From assembly GCA_963678705.1 (NCBI GenBank), contig OY783219.1, positions 2,604,001-2,668,000 of the forward strand: a DNA stretch of 64,000 bases. Direction: 5' to 3'. This document shows, piece after piece, positions 1-10,590 of the stretch. The DNA is from Panorpa germanica. Lineage: Eukaryota > Arthropoda > Insecta > Mecoptera > Panorpidae. A program made the position numbers and the translations under genes. The notes below the pieces were generated by a model. The model was not told where the DNA came from. It worked only from the letters and a program-made list of their open reading frames with translations, and ran no database searches. The stretch's first letter is position 1, and the number at the start of each line of letters is the position of its first letter.

Positions 1-829
1 GTTATAAATTAAATGTTAAATGAATAATCTAAGTAGGAAAGCGTAAGGAAAAGAATTTTGTCTAAAAGCAGTCTTGTTGCAAGTGTATTGACTACAATAA
101 TTGTATATTTGAGCTCCTAAAAGTCAGTCAACTTTATCTGTCTTTAGACCTAGTATGGATATACAACCCAATTAATTTTTAATAGATATATGTCACTCGT
201 CTCGCTCAAAACGTTCTCATTACTCATTCCCATTCACCCACAACACTGGATATAATTATACCATTATAAACACATTCAAAGATCGATTTTTCAAAGTCAA
301 CCTTTCATGAAAAAGTTTCTCTACAAAATAACAAATAAGTGGACTTAACCGCATTGTCTTTTGTGCGTCTAACTTGACACATTTTAACACACTGACGTAT
401 AGTTAAAGTGTTCTTTGAAAACTAGCTAGAAACTCCGAGTTTCAACGAGTTTTCCCGAACGGCACCATTAGTACTAACTCGGGTCGTACCATTGTTGACG
501 AATAGTGCAGTTTTGAGCGTTAATCTTGTACTTTAGTTTTGTTTGTTTTTAGAGTTAAGTCATTTGAACTATCACCCCTAACCTTTAGTTCTATAACCGT
601 ATGACCCTACCTCCGACCCTGCAATACTGGGACCCTTCATCCACTGGGATAACAAAGTGTTATTGTACTTGTTTGTATGTGTGTTAGTGCCTAAGTATGG
701 ACTTATGTACCACACTGTATGAATGACTTTGTACAAAACTATAATAGTCACATGGACAAGTAGTAAAGAGCCGTACTCAGGAGATTTTGGCATCAAAATA
801 GAGATCCATATTTGAAAAATTGTATTAAT
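1..829. other. No gene seen
   Basis: AT-rich DNA with short chance frames only. I see no homology and no clear repeat. Confidence 0.5.
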
Positions 830-1275
830 GCCAAATACACAAGAAAAATTATACAAGTACAAAGATACTGCAAGAATATAAAAGAACTGGAGAGAAATAA
901 GAGGAGGGGGAAAGATGGAGGAAGCAGAAAGGTAATTGTTGACAATATTAACGAAATCAGGAGGTTAGAAAAAAGTGGGAAAGGAGAAGACAAGACTCCT
1001 GCAAAACGATCGAGGAGGTAGAAAGAAAGAGGAAGAAGAGTGATAAAGGGTAAAACCTAGTAAGAGAGAAATAGTACGAATGTACGAAGAGACGCAGAAA
1101 CAAATGAAAAAAGAGAGTGGAAATTGCTAAAGGTATAGAGGAAAGATTAGAAGGAAGAAAGAAGAGAAGGAGGTAGATGGTAAATATAAAGAAGAAAAGC
1201 AAGTACAAGAGTACAAAGAGATTGAAAAGGGGATAGGGGAAGGTTCAAAAGAGAAGAAGGCAGACCTGGAAACAA
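830..1275 (+). mobile_element. Purine-rich LINE 3'-end relic (weak)
   Basis: This is an A/G-dominated stretch that encodes Lys/Glu/Arg-rich peptides when read on the plus strand. It resembles the C-terminal region of the LINE family seen more clearly at 42440 and 48680. No zinc-knuckle cysteines are visible, so the assignment rests on composition and position within a set of similar relics. Confidence 0.3.
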
Positions 1276-3689
1276 AAGAACACAGACATTGTTTAGTTTT
1301 GCGTGATCTATAGTTAATAAATCACAGATAATTTTGTTGTGGATGAAATTCCTGTTTGTAATAAATATGTAGCGTGGAGAAATAAACTTGTATTGCCGAG
1401 AGACAAATCTATAATTAATAAATACTTACAGCAACAATTAACTGTTTTTACGTCCTGGTCGTTTCTTTCAAGCGTGGATTATTTCCAAACTAAAGCGTTT
1501 TGCACAAGACGATTCAGCTCTGCACTAGTTATCTAACTTTTAAGTACATTTTGTGTTGGGTTGTGCTCTCCGCCTTACAATATGATTTAGATGTTGTTTA
1601 CAACTGTTAAATAAGTTCAAACTTATTATCATTTGGTCGCAGCCACAGCGCCAGAACCAGAGACAAGTGCTAGAGCACTCTATGAACGAGATCTAGTACT
1701 ACTGTTGTGCACTATACTGGCACTCTGATTCAAGGAAACGTAAACGTCAACCAAACAATAGTGTCTTAATGGTGACCGGGAGAGCGAGTAAGGACTCAAG
1801 TTTATTTCAAAAGAAGATGAAGACGGTGAGGAGGGGAGGGGAGGGAGAGGGGTGACATTCAACTAAATAAGATTACTTCAAACTTACAATAATTAGCCGT
1901 AACTAAGAAATGAGTGTATGCTGTAACGGAAGTTTGTTTGGATTGAGAAACTTATTACCAACTTGTGGTAGTTTTTCTTGTAATATCTGAAATAAATAGA
2001 AACCTATCCCCTTTCCCCTTCCATGGGTTCTTTCTCAGATTGTAATCAAAATAAATTACAATAGTTTTATACAGTAATGTTAAAAACAAAAATTTAAAAC
2101 TGTAACCAAAACCTTATCCTTTTGTTTTTATTCGTTTTGTTCGTTATTAAAAATGTAATTAGTTTTGCTTTTGTGTACCATAAATAAATACTAATAAAAA
2201 CGTTGTCTTTCTGCATTATTCGTAATTATAAAGCACTAATTCTTTACCCCAGAATGCAGTGTCATTCTTGGGCTTGATCCTAGACTTATTTTCATATTAA
2301 AACATACTCTGCTGCTAAAGATGACTTTGAGTGAGAAGCCGGAATCTTGTTTAAGCGATTTAAGCGATTAATCCTTAACGAACATACAATATATATATAT
2401 TTATATACATAGAAGTATATATTGCTATTTATATTTCAATAAACGAATGCACTAAAGTTCATCCATTTGCGATCTACTTCATGTTATTGTAAAACCTCCT
2501 CTGGCAATTTATGCTGTTCAAAATAATTGCAAAATTGTTGGGAAACTTCTCCTCAGGCAACATCAAAAAACACAAAATCAAATTAAAGTGTATTTCGTTG
2601 AAAGCATGGAAAACAAAACTTGAAAAAAGTATTTATTTTAAAAAAGCCAGAAAAACATAAATATAAATAGAAACTATAACAGTGAAAACGAATATCTATT
2701 AGCTTGAGTTGGTACAATTGTTTTTTAGTTTTTATATTGAAGTTTAAACTGTATTCAGTGTTTGTTGTTGAATGTATAATTCTATAAATAAATTCGTGTT
2801 ATAGGATCTCGCGTTATAGAGGGTAGCTTTTCGGTCGCGTAGTTCTAAGTACTCAATTGACATTGCCTTCACACAGCATCAAGCGATTCATGCTGGATGC
2901 ATGGTGTTTCATGTTTTTGAGTTCAAAGCATCTTCGTATCTCAGTCAACTGTCAGATCGACAGATGTTTTACTTCTAGTTTCAACTCACAGCTTTCAGCT
3001 TCTTGCACTCTTTCAACCCCATCCCTTATCCACCCTTTACAGACATACAAACCCTGGTAAATGTCGTACGCTTTCTAAAACTCTACACAACAGGGGAACG
3101 ATTTGGAAAGAGAATTGTTGTTGACATTTCAAGACCTTGTGACACTACATCAACAAGGAGCTTACCTGATCGATTTTATACATCTTGATGGAATAAAACA
3201 CCGCCAGATTGGCCTAGTTATAACTTCTATTAGTAAATTAAAAGAGTCCCACTTTAATCTGCAGGAATATCACGGATATAAATTGTTTATAAAAAGATTT
3301 ATCTCGAGGAATATTCAAATTATAATAACAACTCCAAAAGCTACACAAGTATACATTACAAAAATGAACGAATGATGTAATTCTTGTCTAAAATAATAAA
3401 CTGCAACCAATGGAAGATGAAATCTACATTTCGTATGATAAATTTAAGAATAAATACGAAATACACTTTAAGAATTTTCTTGCGCATCAAAATATAAACA
3501 GGATCTATTTAATTATGTTTTGTTAGACTTGTAAATTCTAATTCAGGGGATAATGTAGCTCCTAACGTTACACAGGCTCTGCAGCGTGGTAGAGAACAGA
3601 GTACATTTAGCAGCGATGGCAAAGTTCACTTCCTAGAGACAATTTAGAGAAGATTAAACTACAACGATGACATCTTTTGTAATTTAAAA
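1276..3689. other. No gene seen
   Basis: AT-rich DNA. Short frames (longest 90 codons at 3103-3375) show no recognisable domain, signal peptide or splice-linked partner. A G-rich tract lies at 1826-1858. Confidence 0.45.
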
Positions 3690-4330
3690 GAACTGAAAGA
3701 GAGAACACTATAAAAGGAAATTAGGAAAGATGACAACAAAAGGTGGGAAAAGAAAGCGAAAGAATATTATGAGAGAAATGACAAGCGGACGAGAAGGTAT
3801 AAAGAAGATTCGAAGAAGCGCGCAGGAATTTCTAAGAGAAAGAGCTGTGGAAGTGCGGGACAAGAAAGAATGCAAAACATAGATAACAGATTGTGGACAA
3901 AAGTTATGATAGAAGATCTAGAACAATTTAGAAATGATAGCGAAGTACAAATTGGAAAATGAAGAAAGGTGAAGCAAACACTGGAAAGGTAGGAGAGACA
4001 ATGGAGGAGAGACAATTTAAAATGTAGAACACAGAATGGGTAAAGAGGAAGAAATAGAAAAAGAGAGAAGGAGGTGGAAAGTATAAATGAATAAGAAAAG
4101 GAAGGAGCAGGCGAAAGAAGAAGACGCAAGGTATTCGACAAATACGCCACCACATTTAGGATATTAGACAAAGATGAAAGTGAAATAGTAAAATGAATTG
4201 TGAAAAAAATGAGTATGAGAACAAGAAAGACGGAAAGGGAAGAGAAAGAGAAAGAGAAAGAGAAGGAGACGACAAAGAAAAGAAGACAACAGAAGGTGGA
4301 AAGGAGCATCACATTAATTTGTTTGAAACG
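3690..4330 (+). mobile_element. LINE 3'-end relic with reverse-transcriptase C-terminal motif
   Basis: This is a purine-rich plus-strand stretch. At 3940-3984 it reads AKYKLENEER, a stop codon, then SKHW. This matches the ARFRLGNE-R--RYW motif that precedes the cysteine knuckle in jockey/CR1-like LINEs. Upstream, QERMQNIDNRLW (about 3864-3900) resembles QERMETIDNSKYNERYKRI of the better copy at 48680. It is broken by several stops and frame changes, and the 5' part of the element is absent. An (AGAAAG)n-like run lies at 4240-4262. Confidence 0.5.
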
Positions 4331-5484
4331 AAGATGTACTTTTTGTAAGTAGAATTGAATATAACGCAATTTGATTCATTCATAGATCTTGTAACATAAG
4401 AATAAAGCTCCAGTAGTGAAACACTTGGACATCACTGGCGAACAGCGCATAATGTAAAGAGTAATTAAACAAATGAATTAATGTACGACATCCGAAACAT
4501 CCCCGAAGATTCAAATGAATCCTAATAAGGAACCACTTAGAATTTTGTAACGGTTGAACCCTGGACTTAGTTAATGCCATTACTTTTAGGCATAATATTA
4601 TTCCAAACTGAACCTTTAAAATATACAGGATTTTCTTGAGATTTCATGCGGGAAGAACGGAGTAGGGAAGAGGGAATGGTGGTTAGCGGGATTTAGATAA
4701 TAACAAATAACGCAGCTTGAATGAAACCTTTTAAGAAAGAAACCTTTTTCTAAAATATTATTCGAGGAGTTCGCAAGTTTATAGGAAACAAAACGCAGAT
4801 CACTTATGGTAAAAAAATACATCACAGTCCGTTGTTCTTTAGAGTATATAAATTAATTAAATTGGGCAAAAGAGGAAACAAAATTTCTCCAAAACAGATT
4901 TTCTTTATTGGAAAATCAAATTAATATTTGCTGAATCTCGTTTCTACTATCGTTTAATTAGTGTTGATACTTATGGCCGGTCAAAGATTGCGAGCGCGAA
5001 AAGAAATAACTTCCTCGCTTTCGTTTCTTCTAGAATAAATTTTAAAGTCACTGCCATATTTATTTCATATTTATTTTATAGATCGGCGATGAAGAACTGC
5101 TCCTATATTATATATTTATTGTGTTATACACATGCTTTTTATAATGAGATTTTATGTTACGCGTAAGAATTAACCGCGTTGTAAGGGGTCCTCTATAAAT
5201 ATAAATATTTCCATGAGAAACATATAAAAAAAGGCAAGAGAATAGATGGACAAAGCAGTGTACAATAATTTTAAAAGTTATATCTTCGCCGACCGAAATA
5301 TATCATATACAATAACTTATTCTTCGTATATATAACAAAATTCTGTAATCGAATCTACACCGCCTATCCAAATGATTTATATTGTACAATAAACGTTATA
5401 TATATATATCCTATAGTACGAACCTTTGTGTGAAAATTGGAGTAAAACTTAAGGAGTTGGGAGAAAGGGTGGTTTTCTTATCTG
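4331..5484. other. No gene seen
   Basis: Very AT-rich, with short TA runs near 5395-5410. Nothing recognisable. Confidence 0.45.
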
Positions 5485-5620
5485 ACCCATAACGCAGTCG
5501 AAATGATATTTGGGGTTCTGGGTTCGATTCACAATCTAAAAGCGAGGGTAACCAGTAACCAAGCGGCGCGGCTGTACCCACTGTCATATTTCTATTTTAT
5601 CTAAAGACCGCTAGACGTTG
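5485..5620 (+). mobile_element. tRNA-derived SINE head (probable)
   Basis: The segment GGGTTCTGGGTTCGATTCAC (5511-5530) contains a good RNA polymerase III B box (GGTTCGATTC). A possible A-box-like segment lies about 35 bp upstream. It does not fold into a complete tRNA, so a SINE head or tRNA relic is the best reading. A GC-richer body follows to about 5600. Confidence 0.35.
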
Positions 5621-5819
5621 TAATGGTTTTGAACAGGGTGCAACTGTAACAGGATATTGTTTTTAAAATATCATTTACAAATTAAAATTTTAGTTGTTTT
5701 TAGTTTTGTAATAATTTTGTTATTGTATATTTGTACATCTGAAAGACTTTCTTGCGGAGGATTACAAAAGAAAGTTCCAAAACTTTTAACTCCTAAAGTT
5801 TTTTAGTTAACCAATAGAT

Positions 5820-6010
5820 ACAGGTAGATTAGAATAAAAAATTAATGTATTCGAATTTATCCTTTTATATTTATTTATTGAAAAGTTGGTTTCAGCATTT
5901 CTTTGTTTTGAAATGTGTAACTTACCTTTCACAAACTTTCAAAGATACCAGACTCATTTAATACAAATCAATTGATAGGATCATTAGTTTAGTTTTACAT
6001 GCTATAGGGG
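5820..6010 (-). repeat. 3' flank unit of IR copy 1
   Basis: This segment is homologous to the DNA downstream of IR copies 2 and 3. Shared words include TTAGAATA-AAAATTAATGTAT and TTTATTGAAAAGTT. The TTTATT words read as AATAAA in gene sense and could supply the polyadenylation signal. It is more diverged than the other two flanks, in line with copy 1 being the most diverged protein. Confidence 0.5.
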
Positions 6011-6222
6011 ACTGTCTTAAGATTGAGGTCAGCGATAAAGGAAATTTGTTTTAATGTACACACATTGAAAGAATATAAAACACTGTTTTTCAGTTAGCTG
6101 TATATTTCACTTAAAATGAAAAGATATTGTCCAAATACATCGTGCTGATAAGAGCCAAAGTCTGCAAACAAAATAGGTGACAATGATAATGAAGAAACAC
6201 CAAAGTGAAACGTTAAAGACAC

Positions 6223-7860
6223 TCATTTTTTACAGAAAGTGAAATGACTAACAAAAAGTTCTCCAATGAAAACTATAAATGCGATGAGCAATCCAATGCC
6301 CAGTAAGTAGAACGCAGTGTGCAGATGTTCAACTGTCATCGTAATATCCTCATCGAAATCGTGGCTGTTCTTTATGTTCCTGGGGATTTTATACCATTCA
6401 AAGTTTAAAAGAATTCCACTAGGATGCAGACGTTTCAAAAGATCCTGGATAGCAATATTCAGTCGTCTGTTAACAGTATAGAAAATGATTGGCATTTTGT
6501 GACTTCCTTCTTCTAAGGGATAAAACAGGTCCTGGTTTCCCGAAAGCTCTAATTCCTTAGCGGTTCCCCAAATAGCAGCTGCTGATCCATTTGGATCTAA
6601 AGCATTTAAAAGTTCAATACTGTAAAATCCTTCAATGTATATAGATCTTTTGTAAATGTCATTTTCAAATTGATTAGAAGAATCTTTAAGCCATGTTTCA
6701 TGTTCAGACTGAAAATTGATGTAATATTTGAAGTTAGAGTTCACCATTTCTTCAAGAGTATCAATTTGTTTCTCGTGAATTGGTGTTGTTAAAATATTAA
6801 TCCAATTGGAAAGATACGCAGTGGATATGTTTAAACTATACACCACTAGAATGATGAAAAACGCCCGAGGAAGCAATGTGCGAGGCTGGTGGTTCACAGA
6901 AGTACCAAGAAGAACACACAGCACGTTAATTAATGAAATAGTTAGAGATGTCTCTGCTGTATCTTCAAGAGGATGAACGGTGAAGCCAATCCAAATCGCA
7001 GCAGATAGTAAAAACACACAAAGAATCATCACCCAAGCAGAAGGCGTGAACACTATAGTAAGACTCTTCCACCGAGGAGATAGTTTGGCCACAGGAACCG
7101 ACCACTTGTACGGCATCCAAGTAAATGGGGTTTCCAGAAATCCAACTGTCATTGCCGGGATTATAAAAACCGAGTTAAATGAGTCATTAGCAACCTTTAA
7201 ATGCAAATAGCTTATTAGAAAGTGAAGTAGCTTTGTCTCATTTACTGGGAAAGGTATGTTTTTCAAATTAAGATCCTGTAGGCCTATTTCTCTGTTAATC
7301 CCAACAATAACTTTGTAGGTGTTCCTCATTGAATGAACTTCGCAATGCGCCTTATGAAGAACGGGATGCATGTAACACACTCTAGGAAGGCGATCATCAT
7401 CCACAAATAACATAACTAGGTGAACTCCATGTAAATCAGCTACTAGTTCAACCTGATTTTGAACTTCGGAGGAATTCGCAATTGTTCGCAGGACTGCAAT
7501 AGTTACCTCAGAATTACGGTTACGATAAAGAACTAACTCAAGATAATTTTTCCAATTTCTAAGAACAGCAACGCTACATTTAGTGTTCTTAAGATCCGAT
7601 AGATTTAGTCTCATGTTTCCAGTGATATCCATTGCCAACGAGATGTCCTTCATCAACATCTTCGTTAAAACATCCACGAACTGATTATCTTCGGAAGTCA
7701 TAACTTCTTCTATGAAAAACGAAATTAAAATTTCTTCTTCACAAACATTTTGTATCACGTTTATTACTGAGTCAACATCAGGAAAATTGTTTTCCTTTAT
7801 TTTAATTGCATTTGCGTGGCAGAAAGCTAACACCACACTTAATATTATTAGGATCTTCAT
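6223..7860 (-). CDS. Divergent ionotropic receptor (IR), array copy 1, intronless
   Basis: This is a 545-residue, uninterrupted reading frame with the layout of an insect ionotropic receptor. Residues 1-18 form a signal peptide (MKILIILSVVLAFCHANA). A diverged extracellular region and S1-like lobe follow to about 270. M1 spans about 271-294 (AWVMILCVFLLSAAIWIGF). The pore loop is about 305-323 (SLINVLCVLLGTSVNH). M2 is about 332-352 and ends in SLNISTAYLSNW, which corresponds to the SYTANLAAF segment of iGluRs. The S2 lobe opens with KQIDTLEEMVN, and M3 is about 515-540. The family forms cation channels in chemosensory neuron membranes. The ligand cannot be read from sequence. An in-frame ATG 20 codons upstream (7918-7920) also exists. 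I prefer the inner ATG because it starts the signal peptide and is the only one available in copy 3. This is the most diverged of the three copies. Confidence 0.88.
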   Translation of the reverse strand: MKILIILSVVLAFCHANAIKIKENNFPDVDSVINVIQNVCEEEILISFFIEEVMTSEDNQFVDVLTKMLMKDISLAMDITGNMRLNLSDLKNTKCSVAVLRNWKNYLELVLYRNRNSEVTIAVLRTIANSSEVQNQVELVADLHGVHLVMLFVDDDRLPRVCYMHPVLHKAHCEVHSMRNTYKVIVGINREIGLQDLNLKNIPFPVNETKLLHFLISYLHLKVANDSFNSVFIIPAMTVGFLETPFTWMPYKWSVPVAKLSPRWKSLTIVFTPSAWVMILCVFLLSAAIWIGFTVHPLEDTAETSLTISLINVLCVLLGTSVNHQPRTLLPRAFFIILVVYSLNISTAYLSNWINILTTPIHEKQIDTLEEMVNSNFKYYINFQSEHETWLKDSSNQFENDIYKRSIYIEGFYSIELLNALDPNGSAAAIWGTAKELELSGNQDLFYPLEEGSHKMPIIFYTVNRRLNIAIQDLLKRLHPSGILLNFEWYKIPRNIKNSHDFDEDITMTVEHLHTAFYLLGIGLLIAFIVFIGELFVSHFTFCKK

Positions 7861-7920
7861 TAAATATTTCAACTTCCGTTCTATAGTTATTGGTTGTTTA
7901 TCAAGCGATGGCCCTTGCAT

Positions 7921-8105
7921 GTCTGACCAATGGAAAAACTAATTCACGGGAAACTAGAAAAAACTAAACGAATCATGGGAATTCAGTGCCGTGCTTAATA
8001 TTGTTTTACTGTAGTTAATATTGTAAAAAGTTGTTTAGTTTTTACTATATTTATCAATAAAATATCATCAATTTGATGATAAGATAAAATATTCAGTCCA
8101 TCCAT
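7921..8105 (-). promoter_or_regulatory. Conserved 5' flank of IR copy 1
   Basis: This segment is nearly identical to the 5' flank of IR copy 2 (10107-10295), including a repeated TTAATATTGT motif and the near-perfect palindrome ATCATCAATTTGATGAT at 8064-8080. Promoter function is inferred from position and from conservation between copies. The duplication may simply be too recent for the flanks to have diverged, so conservation alone is weak evidence. Confidence 0.4.
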
Positions 8106-8109
8106 TAAA

Positions 8110-8393
8110 GAGGAGGTAATGGTGGATTAGAATATAAAATTAATGTATGCAAATTTACCTTTCATAAAATGCTAGTTTATTTTATATGGTGATTTATTGA
8201 AAAGTTAGTTTCTAAATGCGCAAGTTCTAAAAACTTCAAACAAGAATTGTTCACAAAGTTAACTAATGCGGACTCAATTATTACAAATGGTTGTTAGGGC
8301 CCCCAACACCTAAGCTCTTAGTTCAGACGTTTAGTCCTTAGACTGCAAACAAAATAGGTAATCAGGACAACAAAGAAACAACAAAATCAAACG
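8110..8393 (-). repeat. 3' flank unit of IR copy 2
   Basis: It is almost identical to 10307-10590 downstream of IR copy 3, including GGTAATGGTGGATTAGAATA and TGGTGATTTATTGAAAAGTT. AATAAA-type signals in gene sense lie near 8175 and 8190. The duplication unit therefore includes the 3' flank as well as the gene. Confidence 0.6.
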
Positions 8394-10046
8394 TTAAAGA
8401 CGAGAACTTAAATGAGTAACACAAACTTCACTAATGAAAGTAACAAACGCCAGCAGCAACCCGATGGCCAGTAAGTAGAACGCAGCTTGCAGATGGTCTA
8501 CAGTAAGTCTAACGTGACCATCCTCATCGTAATCGCTGTTGTTCTTTCCTTTCTTGATTATTTCATTGTTTTGTAAATTTAAAAGAATTCCACAAGGATG
8601 TAGACGTTTCAAAGTGTCCTGAATAACAGCGTTTAGTTGTCGGTTAAAAACAAACAAAATGATTGACATTTTATGGCTTCCTTCCTCCAAAGGGTAAAAC
8701 AGATCCTTGTATCCAGAAAGTTCTAACTCCTTACTGGTTCCCAGTATGGCTACTTTATCTATTATTCCATTCCTTTTTAAGAAATTTACAATATGAGAAA
8801 CATTTTTAAAGTTATCATCGTATACAGATCTGTTATAAATATCATTTTCAAATTGGTTAGATGAGTCTTTAAGCCATTTTTCATGATCAGCCAGACGATT
8901 AGTATACAGTTTAAAGTTGTAGTTCACCATTTCCTCCAAAGTATCAACTTGTTTCTCGTAAATTGGAGTTGTCAAAATATTGATCCAATTGGAAAGATAC
9001 GCAGTGGATATGTGTAAACTGTATACCACTAAAATAAGGAAGAACACCCGGGAAAACGGTGTGCGAGGCTGGTGGTTCACAGAAGCACCAAGAACAACAC
9101 ACAGCACGTTAATTAATGAAATAATTAGCGATGTCTCTGCTGTATCTTCACGAGGATGTATGGTGTAACCAATCCAAATCACTGCAGAGATGAGAAACAC
9201 ACAAAGAATCATCATCCACGCGGAGGGCGTGAACACTGATGTAAGACCCTTCCACTGAGGAGATAGTTTGGCCACAGGAACCCACCAGTGATACGTCATC
9301 CAACTAAATGGGTTTTCAATAAATTCATCTGCCATTGCCGGACCAATAACAACAAAGTTAGATGTGTCATTAGAAACCAAGAGATGCAAATAGTTTATTA
9401 GAAGGTTCAGTATCTTTGCAACATTCACTGGGATATGCAAGTCCAGATCATTCTGATTACTTACATCTATTTTTTTGTTCATCGGAAGGGTTACTTTGTA
9501 GTTGTTTTCCATTGAATGTACCACACTATGTGCTGCCTGATGAAGTGGATGTATGTAGCACACTTTTAGAAGGTGGTCTTCCTTATCCACAAATAACGTT
9601 ACTAGATGAACGCCATTGGAATCAGCGGCGAACTTCACTTCATCCTGAACTTTAGAAGAATCTGCATTGGTTAGTAGCACTGCAATAACTATATCAGAAT
9701 GGTGCATCAGATACAAAGTTAAAGAGTCGTAATCACTCCAATCTTTAAGAAAAGCAACGCTACATTTGCTATTCTTACGATCCGCTTGAAACTGCTTAAC
9801 GCTTCCAGTGAATTCAATTGTAATCGTCATGTCCTCCATTAATGCCTTCGTCAAAATATTCAAGTATCGGTCATCTTTGTAAGTTAATTCTCCTTCTATA
9901 AAGAAGGAAATAGTGGTTTCTTCTTCACAAAAATTTTGTATCACGTTTATTACTGAGTCAACATCAGGAAAATTGTTTTCCTTCATTTTAATTGCATTTG
10001 CGTGGCTTAAAGCTAACACCACACTTAATATTATTAGGATCTTCAT
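8394..10046 (-). CDS. Divergent ionotropic receptor (IR), array copy 2, intronless, mosaic
   Basis: This 550-residue intact frame has the same architecture as its neighbours. The signal peptide is MKILIILSVVLALSHANA. M1 is about 272-294 (AWMMILCVFLISAVIWIGY), the pore loop about 308-325 (SLINVLCVVLGASVNH) and M2 about 332-352 with SLHISTAYLSNW. The S2 lobe opens with KQVDTLEEMVN, and M3 is about 521-544. No Arg stands in the S1 block before M1 (PAMADEFIENPFSWM), where glutamate-binding iGluRs keep the ligand-binding Arg, so glutamate is an unlikely ligand. The first ~40 residues and the 5' flank match copy 1. From about residue 42 onward the protein is about 95% identical by eye to copy 3. 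An upstream in-frame ATG at 10104-10106 would add 20 residues; I favour the signal-peptide start. Confidence 0.9.
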   Translation of the reverse strand: MKILIILSVVLALSHANAIKMKENNFPDVDSVINVIQNFCEEETTISFFIEGELTYKDDRYLNILTKALMEDMTITIEFTGSVKQFQADRKNSKCSVAFLKDWSDYDSLTLYLMHHSDIVIAVLLTNADSSKVQDEVKFAADSNGVHLVTLFVDKEDHLLKVCYIHPLHQAAHSVVHSMENNYKVTLPMNKKIDVSNQNDLDLHIPVNVAKILNLLINYLHLLVSNDTSNFVVIGPAMADEFIENPFSWMTYHWWVPVAKLSPQWKGLTSVFTPSAWMMILCVFLISAVIWIGYTIHPREDTAETSLIISLINVLCVVLGASVNHQPRTPFSRVFFLILVVYSLHISTAYLSNWINILTTPIYEKQVDTLEEMVNYNFKLYTNRLADHEKWLKDSSNQFENDIYNRSVYDDNFKNVSHIVNFLKRNGIIDKVAILGTSKELELSGYKDLFYPLEEGSHKMSIILFVFNRQLNAVIQDTLKRLHPCGILLNLQNNEIIKKGKNNSDYDEDGHVRLTVDHLQAAFYLLAIGLLLAFVTFISEVCVTHLSSRL

Positions 10047-10106
10047 CAAATATTTCAACTTCCGTTCTATAGTTAGTGGTTGTCTATCAAGCGATGGCCC
10101 TTGCAT

Positions 10107-10300
10107 GTCTGTCCAATTGAAAAACTAATACACGGGAATCGAAAAAAAACTAAACGAATCATGGGAATTCAGTGCCGCACTTAATATTGTTTTACTGTAG
10201 TTAATATTGTAAAAAGTCGTTTAGTTTTTACTGTATTCATCAATAAAATATCATCAATTTGATGATAAGATGAAATATTCAGTCCATCCATTAAAGATTT
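10107..10300 (-). promoter_or_regulatory. Conserved 5' flank of IR copy 2
   Basis: It matches the copy 1 flank over about 185 bp, with a few substitutions and a short extra piece near 10292-10304. The palindrome ATCATCAATTTGATGAT recurs at 10250-10266. It is probably the 5' untranslated region plus proximal promoter. Confidence 0.4.
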
Positions 10301-10306
10301 CCAATT

Positions 10307-10590
10307 CAGCACTGGAGGTAATGGTGGATTAGAATATAAAATTAATGTATGCAAATTTACCTTTCATAAAATGCTAGTTTATTTTATATGGTGATTTATT
10401 GAAAAGTTAGTTTCTAAATGCGTAAGTTCTAAAAACTTCAAACAAGAATTGTTCACAAACTTAACTATGTTTTAAATAATGCAGATTCAATTATTTCAAA
10501 TGGTTGTTAGGGCCCCCAACACCTAAGCTATTAGTTCAGTCCTTAGACTGCAAACAAATAGGTAATCAGGACAACAAAGAAGCAACAAAA
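10307..10590 (-). repeat. 3' flank unit of IR copy 3
   Basis: This is the near-identical partner of 8110-8393. It carries a short extra piece (about 10 bp, TTTAAATAAT region near 10470) that the other copy lacks. It contains the likely polyadenylation signals of IR copy 3. Confidence 0.6.

Noticed and set aside
3767-4369. 200-codon minus-strand frame rich in Phe, Leu and Ser
   Set aside because: It is the antisense of a purine-rich LINE relic, which automatically yields a hydrophobic, stop-poor frame. The plus-strand reading has real LINE motifs.
9416-9655. Plus-strand open frames inside the IR genes (for example 8980-9168, 9416-9655, 11183-11371, 11619-11858)
   Set aside because: They are antisense shadows of the IR coding sequence. 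They recur only because the genes are duplicates.
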